Assembly: GCA_029448655.1 (NCBI GenBank)
Contig: JACCLO010000019.1
Coordinates: 424,375 to 488,374, forward strand
Reading direction: 5' to 3'
Length of the DNA: 64,000 nt
Source: Wolfiporia cocos
Lineage: Eukaryota > Basidiomycota > Agaricomycetes > Polyporales > Phaeolaceae
Made by a program: the position numbers and the translations under genes. How positions within the stretch are numbered: position 1 is the first letter of the stretch; each line of letters starts with the position of its first letter. This document shows, in pieces, positions 1 to 11,110 of the stretch. The notes under the pieces are model-generated. The model saw nothing but the letters and a program-made list of their open reading frames with translations. It searched no databases and was not told the DNA's origin.

Positions 1-339
1 ATCCTCGTGTCGCCTTCGTGGACACGAATCTTGTTGAATTCCTCCCCATCATTCCTCACCTGTGTATACTCCGCCACCATGCTGCCGTATAGCTCGGGTA
101 GCCTGTACCCGAGCTCGAATACCTTATAGGGAAAGTTTCCCATGTTGAATGCCTGAAGGGTCATGCCTCAGCTTCCTTGAATGGTTTCAGAGAATGATAT
201 CACTTACAAGCTCTTCCATGAACTTGGTCTGCCACTGGGTATAGTCCTCCCCCTCCATGCTCTCGGGAGCCGCCCTGAGCGCCGCAACTGCACGGGCGAT
301 CATTCTGTTGGCGGTGTTCATCAACTGGTTGTCTGACAT
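1..339 (-). CDS. Hypothetical protein, 5' end only (runs off the window)
   Basis: Two exons can be joined in frame: 339-208 (44 codons from ATG) and 152-1. They are separated by a 55-nt intron with GTAAGT donor and TTCAG acceptor. The deduced N-terminus begins MSDNQLMNTANRM and exon 2 begins AFNMGNFPYKVFELGYR. No stop is met before the window edge. I do not recognise the family. It is head-to-head with the gene starting at 681, so the roughly 340 bp between them probably holds both promoters. The ATG was chosen because it is followed by open coding to a consensus donor; the longer open frame upstream (to 489) is less likely to be translated. Confidence 0.55.
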
Positions 340-680
340 AGTGATTTGTGAGGTTTCAAAGCTAGTGGATATGGGAGGAGCGGAGCGAGTGCGAGCGCGA
401 GACGAAAAGTGGGGTGATGGTTCGAAGTTGAGCCGTCGGAGTCGCGAGTCGCGAGCTGTTGATATATATCTCGCGGCCTCATGGCACATCCGGGAGCCGG
501 CCCGAGAAGCGCTTAATCTCCGTTTCGGGACATTTCATTAGTGCGCCGGCGTCTACGTAGCACATGATCACTTCTGTTCTCACGCTGCCCTTCTGTGCTT
601 CTGTTCTTCTATGGAACTACCCGTATCAATTATATCTTGTTGCCGCGACTATATTCTTTCCCGCCCACCCTCACCCCAAC
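340..680. promoter_or_regulatory. Divergent intergenic region
   Basis: This 341-bp stretch separates two diverging ATGs (339 minus, 681 plus). No long spliceable coding segment fits either neighbour. No specific regulatory motif could be assigned, so the promoter role is inferred from arrangement alone. Confidence 0.3.
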
Positions 681-1654
681 ATGAACCCATCAAAACAGCT
701 CAGTCCCTCTCCAGTTCCCCAGTACCCGATGCCCTTCAAGTTCTTACACTTCCGCACCAGTGCAGTGCGGGACTCCCTACTGGAAGAAGGGGCATCACCC
801 ACACAAAACAGTCAAGAACCTCAAGAAAATGAAGACATTGAGATGCAGGAAGGTACATATTTTTTTTGCTCAAAACTTTCTATTTCAAACTTCTATATTC
901 ACAGAAAACCCACACTATCCAGCTTGGGGTTTCAACACAGCGGTGCTGCTGCCCGCGACCTCAACTGCGACCTCCGCGACCGCGACCTCCGCGACCGCGA
1001 CCTCCGCGACCGCGACCTCCGCGACCGCGACCTCCGCGGTCGCAATATTCGCGACCTCCGCGACCTCCGCGACCGCGACCTCCGCGGTCGCAATATTCGC
1101 GACCTCCGCGACCCTCGCCACCGCGGCATCCGCAACAACTACAGCACCCGCTTCACGTGCAGAATATCCAGAGTGGAACTTTGATCCATCAGTTCTCCTC
1201 CGCAATACCTCAACCGCGACTGCCGAGACCGCCACCTCAAAGCCGGACTATCCAGAATGGAGCTTCGACCCGGCTGTTCTGCTGCCATCAACCTCAGCCG
1301 AGACCGCCGCGGCCGCGGCTCCGTCAAGAACAGTAAAATCTGCAATGCGCCAGACACGAAAAGTGAATAAGCGGAAGACACGGGCCATTGATAAGTCTGC
1401 GGACCTGGGTGATGAATCTGCTCCAGGGCCCTCAAGTTCAGGCAGAAAACGGGTCCGCTTTGTGGCTGAGGATGGTGAGCTATTTCTGCAAATCTCCTTG
1501 GCTTATTCTCATCCATCATCTACATAAAGAAGTTGCTAGATACAAGATACTGGACAGAGTGCAGGAAAACATGGATTCTCTTTATGACATGAGTGATGGT
1601 ACTCCCCCTTCCTATTACAGCTCGGTCCGCCACAGGCTGTGGAAGAGTCAGTAG
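681..1654 (+). CDS. Hypothetical protein with three YPxWxFDPxVLL-like repeats and a repeat-encoded Ala/Thr/Ser tract
   Basis: Three exons splice in frame: 681-852, 905-1474 and 1560-1654, giving 278 codons plus stop. Intron 1 is 52 nt (GTACAT...TTCACAG); intron 2 is 85 nt with a GTGAGC donor. The protein carries three copies of a motif of the form Y-P-x-W-x-F-(D/N)-x-x-V-L-L, beginning YPAWGF, YPEWNF and YPEWSF. Between copies 1 and 2 lies an Ala-Thr-Ser tract encoded by a CGCGACC-type array. A basic segment (RKVNKRKTR) and GRKRVRF follow, suggesting a nuclear protein. I know no family with this motif. The array units are multiples of three, so the frame survives expansion. Confidence 0.6.
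945..1130. repeat. CGCGACC array 1 (coding)
   Basis: Tandem units of about 15 bp (CGCGACCTCCGCGAC phase) grade into 9-bp units (CGCGACCTC). A higher-order element containing GCGGTCGCAATATTCGC occurs twice, about 47 bp apart. The array lies inside exon 2 of the plus-strand gene and stays open in that frame. Confidence 0.85.
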
Positions 1655-2066
1655 AATACAAGGTCTTTGGATGTATCATACAGTTTTGTAGTTGTGTACC
1701 ACAATCTCAATGGATTTTTCATGTATTATATGGTTTTGCATTTGGGTACCACAAACTAAATGGAATGGTTTCATCTGGCTCTGTGAGCACAATAAGTGGG
1801 GAATCTCAAATGAAATGCCATCCCAGCAGATGAAGCAATTGCAATGGCCCTCAGGAAGAGGTTACAGAACTCATGGTTGCAGGAGTCTAAGGCTCCGGCC
1901 ATATGATATACATGTAGGAAAAATCAGTCAACATATGGTATATGAGCATGGCCACTGTTTTACAAGATGGACATAGAGATCATCTCCATTTTCAGTGAAC
2001 CATAGGTATCAGCACATAGCTGGCATGAGGAGTTGACATGCAGTCAGCATTCAACATTCCATGGCC
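1655..2066. other. Intergenic, no feature recognised
   Basis: Short open frames only, no consistent splicing and no repeat I could identify. It contains two similar stretches (around 1690-1720 and 1745-1765) with the pattern TGGATTTTTCATG / TGGAATGGTTTCATC, too short to interpret. Confidence 0.3.
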
Positions 2067-2067
2067 A

Positions 2068-3451
2068 TACTACAGTCCCGGACAAGCAAACTCCGCAATT
2101 TTTGTACAGCATCTCTGAGAGGATTTTACTACATTCTGAGTGCATATCTGAACTCTGGAGGCCTGAAAACATCCAAATCCGCCCCATTCATATTTTTCCC
2201 ACAACTTTTGGGTCACCGCCAAATTTTCGCCCCAAAAAACATATAGGTGCCCAATGGCTCCCAACAAAAAAACATATGTAGACTACTCCATACTCAATTC
2301 TATAGCTTGAATTGCCTGTTCAGAAACCTGGGGTGCCATTTTTTGCTCCCACACAGCCCATGCTGCTGCCTTCTCCATCAGCCCAAGTTGATAAGAACTT
2401 AGCCAGGAACAACTTATAAAATGTCTGATCATTTCTATTGGGTTAAGCTCACAATGGAACTTGGGCAAGAAAACACAATAGCCTGGCTTCTTGAATCATT
2501 GTCTCAAGCACTGATGGCTAATTCATGAAGTTGTCTTGCTGACTTAGCAGCTGTGCCATGCAACAGTTCTTGCTCTCAAAAGAACAGACTGTGGAGCATT
2601 TTGCACAGAGCTTGCTGACATCTATCCTTCAAGTACTGGTTTTAGGCCTTTTGGCTCACCTGCCAGTGTTGTCATCTTCTGAGGAAGTCCCCTAAGGGTA
2701 GTGACAGGGTTAGACATGGGAATAAATGTGTCTCACTGTGAGCGCTGCTTGCCTCCATCCAAACCATTCATGTTGGATGCCCAGAGAGCATTTGGGGAAG
2801 AGCAGCATGATTTATCATCCATTGGATCATCTTCAACCCATTGTGCAAGATAAGTTCTGAAATCTTCATTGTCAAGCTCTTCCCAATCACTACATTCACC
2901 CACTCCAGTGCCACTCGTTGTATCTTCCTCTTTGACATCACTCTGAGCTTCAGTACCTTAGTTGCCTTTAGGGCTCAGAACACAGGATCACACAAGCATA
3001 TCTCCAGCAGAATGATTGCATTGTATTGGGTTCAAATGAGCAGTAGATGCCTGACAAGTATGATTTCAAAGGCCAGATGTATTTTTGGGCTGTTTAGGAT
3101 GTCGCCCTAAGCTGTGTTTGATGCACAGTAGTAGTGCTTATCACACCATAATTGATTTATGGAGGATGACATAGGAGTATTAATCCATTTCTGATTATGC
3201 AATCAGATTGCGACAATGAAAAGGAGTCGATTGGTATATTTTCCGAGATTTTAGCGCTTATTTTGAGGTCACTGCCAATTTTTTGGACTCAAAAAACTAA
3301 GAATGGTTTTTTTTGAGAATCAGCTCGTACAACTTGCAACTCTTTATCAAGTAATGCATGATTATACATGATTATACTATTTTTAAGACCCTAGGGAGCA
3401 TAGAAAATTCATTACTCAAGTTGGCGGAGTTTGCTTGTCTGGGACTGTAGC
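2068..3451 (-). mobile_element. Decayed Tc1/mariner-like DNA transposon
   Basis: The two ends are inverted copies of about 27 bp. The left end reads TA-CAGTCCCGGACAAGCAAAC and the right end is its complement with one mismatch (tctggg for tccggg); both are bounded by TA, the usual mariner target duplication. Between them is an eroded transposase remnant on the minus strand. The 1.38-kb length is near that of a full mariner element. Confidence 0.7.
2283..2700 (-). pseudogene. DDE-superfamily transposase remnant
   Basis: The minus strand retains the conserved C-terminal signature LPKFHCELNPIEM, typical of the region around the last catalytic acidic residue in fungal Tc1/mariner-type transposases. 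Upstream pieces resemble the preceding family region but are separated by stops and frame changes (for example stops between about 2500 and 2640). It cannot encode an active enzyme. Confidence 0.7.
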
Positions 3452-4085
3452 AGCAGGAACGTCCAGGAAATTGCACTAAATGCACAAGATGATGGGGACC
3501 TCATCTGCATGAGACTAATGTTGCGGTCACTATGTGGCAACGTATAGCGTTGATTAGATCTTACTTTCTACTGAACAAGGGGGTAAATTGGAGTTTGTAA
3601 ATTATATCCCAACATCCATGTGGTCGTGTAGCTATAATCATATCCAAGTCTTATATATTGTCGCACCATACAATCTGTAGAACACATATTTCAGTCAGAT
3701 ACACTATCTGTCACTAGCTTATTTATCTGTGGCTTCACCACAGATGTCAGTTGTCACTTAAACATGAGATCTCAAATGGAAGCTCATTGAAGCTCTACAC
3801 AAAGTAAGGCATTATTGATACAGCATTCAATAGCAAAGATCAATCGATTGCCAATAGATTGTCACACTACCTTTTGGGAGTTCTTGAAGAAACATGCAAG
3901 AACAACATGGCTTTCTCATCCGCATCCCATTAGTATTATATGTCTACTGAAGGTCTACTCATAGACATATTGAATGCACTCACAGTAACTGTATACCATT
4001 TTATATACCATGTATATACCATGTACTCAGCCACCTATAAATACATGTATATAGTGTTCATAAAGAACAACATATACTTGGTATG
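3452..4085. other. Intergenic, no feature recognised
   Basis: AT-richer sequence without spliceable coding evidence on either strand. It holds only short chance ORFs and precedes the gene remnant with array 2. Confidence 0.3.
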
Positions 4086-4490
4086 TGCATTATATGGCTT
4101 GAGCCTTACAGGAGTCAAGAGTGTTGCGGTCACAAAGGTCGCGAGAGTTGCGGTCGCGGAGGTCACGAGAGCCGCGGAGGTCATGATCGCGGAGGTCGTG
4201 GTCGTGGTGGTCGCGACCCTCAGGACCCTCACAAAGAGGTCGCAACGGTCACAGCGGTCGCGATAGTTCTTGCAAGCAAAGTCCGTGGCCCAGATCTTAG
4301 GTTGGCCATTACTGCTGAGCTATTCATTCAGCCTTCCTTCAATGCTAGCCATTGTCGGCAATGGCAATGAGGGTGGAGGAAACCAGGCAAATGCTGAAGT
4401 CTTATGGATTTGCTTTTGTTTCATGATGAGAAGGGCCCGGCTTGATATCTCTCACATGGATGCTTGGAGCAGTTTGGTATAGCATGGCAG
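4086..4490 (+). pseudogene. Gene remnant, paralogous to 26.7-27.2 kb
   Basis: After the repeat array, the plus strand encodes a segment starting VAQILGWPLLL and containing FSLP and IVGNGNEG. A second locus at 26.88 kb encodes AAQIPSWPLFL, FTLP and VTGNGNDG in the same order, also directly after a CGCGACC-type array. Nucleotide similarity extends over roughly 100 bp. The family is unknown to me. Flanking exons could not be joined, so this is probably a fragment. Confidence 0.45.
4120..4262. repeat. CGCGACC array 2 (GGTCGCG on plus)
   Basis: Imperfect 6/9-bp units (GGTCGCGGA, GGTCGCGAGAG) just upstream of the AQI-GWP coding segment. Its position suggests an intron of that remnant gene. Confidence 0.75.
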
Positions 4491-5940
4491 TGTCATACCA
4501 CCAGTGGGTCTATATATCCACAGATCTCACATTGCCACACTGTTCTAACAGCAAAACCCCCAACCTGTCTCCATTCTTGCTGATATGAAACCAGTCTGCA
4601 TATAATTGTAAGGATAAAGTGTATTCTCTATGATCAGTACAGCAATTAGGCACATCAAATATTTAAGTAGCAAGGCGATCTAATCACCAACTACCAAGCA
4701 AACAACATGCCACATCTATGTATGGTGTCCTTCCTTCCTTTTAGATCTAAGTCGGCGAGGTGATGGAGACCTTGCAGTGTCCGATCTGGAAGCATGCTTG
4801 ACACGCCTGTGGGTTGCCTGCCGTTTCGGTGCTGGCTCGACTGCGCCTTTCATCCGCACCATATCCCTCCGACGTTTGGCTCCCAGTTGTGCTGTGGATG
4901 CACTGCTTCCTTCCCCTCCACCCGAGCCTTCTTCCTGAGCATCAGCATCTCCAGATCCATCTCCAACCCTACCTGCCCCCTCAACAACCTCTGCCCTAGC
5001 ATCTGTGACATCCCCTTCAACTTCTACAATACCCTCAACATCTGTGTGAGCCCTAGTGTCAGTGGTCACCAAGGCCTCTACCACTCCATTTGCATCCGAA
5101 TTCTGCTCGAGGACCTGACCTCCACCCTCATCATCAGATGAGAAATCCCACAGGGATTGGAACTCTGGATTCTGTCACAATGGGGCCAGAACAGACTTCC
5201 CATCAAGCAATCTGATCATGACAGACACCAGCATGTCCAAAGCTCCAATGGAAATGCCTTCGGGGTTAGAATCCATCGTAATCTGGCTGTCGATGAGGTA
5301 TTGAGGCGCCCCTTCCCTAGGGACATCTGGCTTGACCCAAACAAATTGAGCATCCTCCATCTCCCGGTAGAGGATGCCGATCGTCAATACGATGCGCTGG
5401 ATCAATGCCTTGTCAGAAGTCAACTTGCATTCATCGTCCTTCATGGGCTGATCATGTCGAAGCCAGTAGGCAACTTCGTCAAGTCCAGAGGGACCATGAA
5501 TGTCAGCCCTTCTGTGATGCTCCCAGGTCCAGGATGCCCAATGAGGACCATCTTCATCTTTGCTGAAAAGTACCTGGCTTCCCTGAACACCAAGGGTCAG
5601 TGGTGGGAGACAATCAAGGAGGACATTCATACGATGAGCTCAGAGCACTTCACCACCATGGTCTTGTATGATTCCCCAGTGCCAAGAGCAAGGAGATAGT
5701 TTTGTCGGCGGGTTGGACTCATGAGAGCCCACACTGGAGGGAGATGACGGATATTTTCGGGATTGTCGCTTTGGTCGGTGGCACCCCAATTGTCGACCCA
5801 GTCAGTGATGGTGATGCGTGCACGACCTTTTCCCTTTCCTGACAATGTGAGAGGCTCAGATTGTGTCCATTGGTGAGGACGATTCATGGCCATGTTGGGG
5901 TCACTGTCACTTGAGGCATTGACATCTTCGTTGGACTTGT

Positions 5941-6527
5941 TGTCACAGAATTCCCGGTGGGGGGTTCTGACATCCCTCGCTATAGGTATTCACAGGCGCC
6001 GCTAGGCGTGCGCGCGCCTTCCTGATCCTCAGCCACCTCCAGCATCTCCTCTTCGCCATCTAGATCATCTGACCCAGTAGTTTAGCGCTGTAGGGTAGCG
6101 CGCGCCTTAGGTACATCACATATGGTCACAGTAGTTACATGTAGCGTCACTAGCACATGACCCAGTAGATACGGCGCACAGGCCCTCTCTTTAGGGCAGT
6201 ACTAGTAGCTCCATCGCTCATGTATATATTACGACGGAATGCGGGCTTACTCCCCATTCCTAAGATTCTCGACAATTGGGCATAGCCCCTTTCTACTCTC
6301 GTTCTGTGTGCGACTCTGGCCGGGGGCCCATCTCGACTAGCTTGTCTGTGTGCCAGCCCCGACACGTCGCCTTGCGGAGTACCGTTGGTACTCCCGGTGG
6401 ACTCCTATAAGGATGTCCCATCGGGCGCGCCGTGAGGTCACCGCTATCGCGGTTGGTACACCGCCTTGTTAGGCGTTATAGGATTCCCCTGTCGTACAGG
6501 GTCCCACAGACAGGTTAGTCTGTGTCA
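5941..6527 (+). mobile_element. Solo LTR (family G) with perfect 5-bp target duplication CTTGT
   Basis: The 587-bp block begins TGTCACAGAATTCCC and ends with GTCCCACAG, a variable loop, then CTGTGTCA. CTTGT occurs immediately on both sides (5936-5940 and 6528-6532). It sits inside exon 4 of the minus-strand gene and brings in a stop codon after the RGG tract. Termini match the other LTR families in this window. Confidence 0.9.
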
Positions 6528-6540
6528 CTTGTCTTGGCCA

Positions 6541-6606
6541 CCGCGATCTTCCCCGCGACCTCCGCGACCTCCGCGACCTCCGCGACCTCCGCGACTGCTG
6601 CGGCCA
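6541..6606 (-). repeat. CGCGACC array 3 (coding RGG)
   Basis: Perfect 9-bp units CGCGACCTC on the plus strand encode Arg-Gly-Gly on the minus strand inside exon 4 of the broken gene. Confidence 0.85.
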
Positions 6607-7644
6607 CGAGTTTCGCGACCTACTTCATTTTTGGCAAGGCCACCGTCCATCTGCTCATCATCATTTTCACTCCTTCTCAGTGCCTGTGTCCCACTGACAG
6701 AAGGTCCTCCAGCTGCCATGCTGCTTCCAGGTCCAGCCTCATCAATCTCGACATATTCTTTGGTCTGGGGCTTCTTTGCTGGGGGCACACTACTTGGTAG
6801 GTTCCTGTAGATGGCATTGCGGAGCTCATGCTTCGGATTGTTCCTGTAGGCGGTTGTGTATTTCTTGAATCGGAAGAGGACCGCACCGCTCCTGCCACTC
6901 TTGGCATCCTCCCAGTGCTGTAGGATGGCAATGCAGTCCTCCTTTCTCATGTGATGTGGCTCGGCAAGGGAAATACCGTGCGGCATCATGGCATCGTCAA
7001 AGAAGCTCTCAGGCTCACTTGCCATCAAGCCCCAGGGACAGGCACGGTCAGATGCTCCACAGGCCAGCTCTATTTGCAGCTCAGCAATCTAATTATAACT
7101 TTATGAGGAGGACCCACTCACGGTAATGTCTGTTAAGGAACAATCTGATAATTTGCCGCATTCTAGCTAGACGGAGCCGCTTTCTTGGATTATACGGAGG
7201 CAAGATTGGCAATCCCTCATCGTCCATGGGCAAGGAAAACTTCCTGTCATCATCCGAGTCTCCTGAGTCATCTTCCTCATCAGATCCTTGGGACGTCTTC
7301 TTGTCGAGAATCACCTCATGACTGTATGCCTTCCATTGCCCCCACAGGTCATTCTCCCACTCGGCCCTGTCTTTAAATGAAGGGGCCGAGTCAAAGGCAT
7401 CATTAAAGTCATGACTGCCAAGGAATGAGCTCTGGGGTGACCCTAGTGATTTTAAACTCACAGCTCAACATAGGCTTGGTTGTCCTTGGGGTATGCCGTC
7501 AACACGAGCGTTCGGACACCAAGCTCAGTTGCCATTTGGTCTGCGAACGCCTTGCACCAACTATGCATCTTCCTATTTACTTTGCTATGGAAGATTGTCA
7601 GTCATGATGAATGGAAATGGGGCAGCCACGTGAGTTGCAGTTGC

Positions 7645-7852
7645 AGCACTCGCGAGAGTCGCAGCCGAGAAGGTCGCGATCGCGAGAGTCGCAGCCGAGA
7701 AGGTCGCGATCGCGAGAGTCGCGAGAGTCGCAAAGGTCGTGGGAGTCGCGGTCGCGGAGGCCGCGGAGGCCGCGAGTGTCGCGAGTGTCGCGGTTGCGAG
7801 TGTCGCGGAGGTCGCGGTTGCGAGTGTCACGGAGGTCGCGGTCACAGAAACA
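7645..7852. repeat. CGCGACC array 4 (intronic)
   Basis: Units such as GGTCGCGATCGCGAGAGTCGC repeat with 6/9/30-bp periods. The array fills most of intron 1 (7865-7573) of the minus-strand gene and explains its 293-nt length beside 47-52-nt neighbours. Confidence 0.85.
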
Positions 7853-8413
7853 TGCAGCTACTCACTTTGGCTGTACAGCTGCCATTGTCCCTTCACGACT
7901 CTTAACCTGTCCCTCAAACTCCTCTTGCTGCTCCTTCGTCAGCTCACCCCAAAGCTCCGTTCCCGCCCTGCCCCAGAAAACAACCTGATCCTTGGTTTCC
8001 TCGTTCGACTCTGCCATGAGCTTTGCCTGTCGAACCTTCACCTCGTCTGGATGCTCCTTGGCCCACAGTCTCCACATTGAAAGCTTCTTGCCAATTTGGA
8101 CTTCCTCTTTTGATGACTGGCCTCCGATTGCTTTTGAATGGTTCCTCAGCCATTCCCTCACTTTCTGTGGCCGAGCATAAGGCTGTAATGCTTCACATGC
8201 AGGAGACCCACTCACCGCTGCTAATACTGAGTCCTCCACCTCTGCCAGGTCCTCAAACTTGCTTTTTAGCTCCTGAGTGAGGGAGTTTGAGATTTCCGTT
8301 CTTTCCACCGAATATGTTGCCGCTTGCTGATAGCCGTGCAGCTTGGTCGCGACCACCGCTTTTTGTGCCTCTGTTAGAGGCGGCGCAGAGCTCGCTTTGT
8401 CGTGCTTTGCCAT

Positions 8414-8951
8414 TGTATTACAGGAATGTAGCAGGGCAAGGAGAATGCAGGAGGATCACAAGCAGATCACAGGCAGCTGTAAATTGAGAGCAGGGCAGAG
8501 GCGACAACAGCTAACAGACTCCCCAACTCGGCCAGAGGCACCGGAGCACATGGGCATTATCTGTAAACCAATGAGATTGCCCTGATAGTCCCGGGCCGAC
8601 TTGTGGCGCTAACCGTATGGAGTGCGATCGGAGATTCGACACGGCGGCTAATCCGAAATGGGCAATACAATGCTGTTTCAGGCTGGCGCTACCGGTGCTC
8701 TGGTGCGCGCTAACCGCATTCGGCCCAGATCAAGATTAGTGCACATTGTAGACACTGTGCACCACATTTGTGGACGGAACGCGCGAGAGTGCGAGAGAGC
8801 ATTGGTGTGCATGGCAGCAGCGTGTTTGCAATGCGCACCGCTGCCTCTCTCCACGACCTCCGCGACCCCTTCCACCCGCGACCTCCGCGACCTCCGCGAC
8901 CTCCGCGACCTCTGCAACCCTGCTGCTTTTCCACTGAATTAATATCCAATC
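8414..8951. promoter_or_regulatory. Divergent region with CGCGACC array 5 (8853-8912)
   Basis: This 538-bp gap lies between ATGs of the minus-strand gene (8413) and the TET/JBP gene (8952). A short run of CGCGACCTC units at 8853-8912 ends about 40 bp before the TET/JBP start. No other motif is clear. The promoter role is inferred from position. Confidence 0.4.
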
Positions 8952-10283
8952 ATGAGCTCATCACCTGTCACTGGACTTGAGTTGGAGGCTCTGTGTGCAT
9001 CATATTTCCGATCACTTTTTGTCTATTTCACTCGGTGCATCCGGGGCGAACATCCGGCCATCCCACATGTTCCAGCGTCACTCTACATGTCCTGTGCGCT
9101 GGTGGTAGAGTGCACTAGCATTGCAGAGAAGTTGGCATTGGCATTTGCCAACAAAGGTGTGTGACCATCCTTCACTCCTAGCATTTTAGCTGCTGTAACC
9201 CTGCTGGTGTGGACCTCATAGTGTCTGTACCCTGGGACATTGACAGGTACACAGACATGCTTGGGAGCAGGCCAAGTGGTACCAATGATATGTTGGAGCT
9301 TCGGCTTGAAAGGAAGTGGGGTCCTGTGCAGCAGGGACCCCCGCTTGAGATTTCTCGTCCGTCCATCATTATGGATGAGCACAAGAAGATCCTCGCATGG
9401 TGCTTGCCATTTGTGCTCTCAGAGAGGCGTCAGGTATGTGTGCATGTAGAAATGTGTTGACAAACACTAAATCTCCCTCACAGATATTGATGAAGGCTGC
9501 AACAATACATCTCAACCAGCAGCTCAAATTTAAGAACACCCCAGATGATAGTGCAGAAGAGCCGTCAAGGAGCACAAGTTGGAGAACAGACAGACGGTAT
9601 TTCAGAGAATGGAGCCAGCTCGAGCTTAATTCCGGTGTCGTCAACCTCTCCCCTGGGTGGCACCACCAAGGACATGAAGTAAGTCCTCTTGATGCTTACA
9701 CCTGCTCTCCTCAATCAACTGTCCACATCAGGGACTGAATGATCCAATCTACATCTCTGCCAGCCTCAGAGACAAGAACAAGCAGGCAGGCGATGAGTGG
9801 CTCCGCGACATACAAGAGTCGTCCGCCATTCTCTCCGGAATGATGGCGGTCATGCACCCTGACCTGCATGCGGCGGGGCAGGAGTGCATGAGACGACTTG
9901 CACAGAATGGGGAGCTGAAGGATACCTTAAAACGGTGGGCTTCCATATTCAATGGGGCACAGATCATAAGCAATCGTGTCACCCCGGCTCACCGCGACTC
10001 GAAAAGTCGCATGCAATGGTACGATCTGCTTGCCAGCATCGGTTCCTACCACAATGCGTCCCTCGACCTACATGGAGCCAACATTTCAATCAAAGATGGA
10101 CCTGGAACTGTGATTGCCCTCTGTGGCACAGCAGTTCGACATTCATTGATGAAGTATGAAGGTGACAGGTTATGTTATGCTTACTTCATGAGGGACAGTG
10201 TGCATGCTAGCATGCATGTGGAGGCTGCCGGCTGGTGCAAGACGGACCATGTGGAGGCACTTTTGATGTTGCAGGGGCTGTGA
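8952..10283 (+). CDS. TET/JBP-family 2-oxoglutarate/Fe(II) dioxygenase
   Basis: Four exons splice in frame: 8952-9156, 9222-9433, 9484-9678 and 9732-10283 (387 aa). Introns are 65, 50 and 53 nt; the first acceptor is the least certain. The C-terminal exon carries the double-stranded beta-helix signature: H-R-D (H291 and D293, iron ligands) in VTPAHRDSKSRMQWYDLL, a distal histidine (H341) in AVRHSLM, and an arginine (R350, likely 2-oxoglutarate contact) in EGDRLCYAYFMRDSV. This layout matches fungal TET/JBP proteins, which oxidise 5-methylcytosine or related bases in nuclear DNA. All key residues are present, so the enzyme may be active; activity is inferred. It faces the KDZ transposase tail-to-tail. 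Fungal TET/JBP genes are known to travel with KDZ transposons (Iyer et al. 2014). Confidence 0.85.
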
Positions 10284-10598
10284 AGGTCGCAGAGGGAGGT
10301 CACGGAGATCGCGGAGGTCGCGAAATGAGGCCGCGAGGATCGCGAAGGTTGCGGTCGTGAAGGTTGCGGTGGCCGCGGTGGTCGCGGTGGTCGCGGTGGT
10401 CGCGGAAGGAGGTCGCGGTGGTCGCGAGGGTCGCGAAACAAGGTCGCGAGGGTCGCGGGTGGCAGTCGCGGGGCTGCAGCAGTCGCGGTGGCCGCGGTGG
10501 TCGCGGCGGTCGCGGTGGTCGCGGAAGGAGGTCGCGGTGGTCGCGAGGGTCATGAAACAGGGTCGTGAGGGTCGCGGGCGGCAGTCGCGGGGGTCGTG
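10284..10598. repeat. CGCGACC array 6 (between TET/JBP and KDZ 3' ends)
   Basis: The longest array of this kind, about 315 bp. It begins immediately after the TET/JBP stop codon and consists of GGTCGCGGA, GGTCGCGGTGGTCGCGGA and related units. A block of about 85 bp is repeated within it (around 10400-10460 and 10505-10570). Confidence 0.9.
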
Positions 10599-11110
10599 GA
10601 GATCCATGGTGATATCTCTGTGGCTGCGATGCAGGTCATTCTAGTAGCAGTAGAGGTTGATATGGTGCCTATGTATACAGAACTGTTCTCCTTATGTACA
10701 TGTCCTGACCAAGGCTTCTTTATGTTATGCGAATTGAGATTGAAAGCCACATCTGCTTTGGTTGAAGCTGAGACCTTGTTTCATGATCCCTGGTTCTCAG
10801 ACTCATTTTGGATGTATTTTCCGGTGCTCATATACAAGTGAAACTCCTCATGGCTTTTCCTATTTATGTGTGGCCCTTGAATGTGCTAGCTGCAGACTGA
10901 GCCATCTCTACCCACATTGCCTGCTGTTGAAAAGCATATGCCTCTGCTCCTCATTGGGCTGTTCCATCTGCTATCTCCTGCCAATCCCTCGCCCTCTTCT
11001 CAAAATATCTCACCGTCCAATTCATCTCTGCCAGCACGATGGCATGCTCCTCTTTCCATCTATCATTTCTTGCCTTGGTCCTTAGCCAGTTCACCCGTTG
11101 CACTTTCAGC
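10599..11110. other. Intergenic, no feature recognised
   Basis: Sequence between array 6 and the KDZ stop codon. It has only short chance ORFs and no repeat or splice-linked coding. Confidence 0.3.

Larger units (their letters stand above)
4716..8413 (-). pseudogene. Multi-exon gene of unknown family, broken by a solo LTR and an in-frame stop
   Basis: Exons join in phase: 8413-7866, 7572-7462, 7414-7122, 7069-5633 (containing the LTR) and 5582-4716. Introns are 293 (array-filled), 47, 52 and 50 nt. The N-terminal part is charged and helical (starts MAKHDKASSAPPLTEAQ). Exon 2 contains KMHSWCKAFADQMATEL. Exon 3 has an acidic stretch (SDEEDDSGDSDDD). Exon 4 has an RGG tract encoded by an array. 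The C-terminal part is basic (KRRRDMVRMKG, RRLRSKRKEG). Removing the LTR at 5941-6527 plus one target copy restores the frame exactly. One TGA at about 5177-5175 interrupts an otherwise open frame for about 150 further codons. Function unknown; it neighbours the TET/JBP gene head-to-head. Confidence 0.7.
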
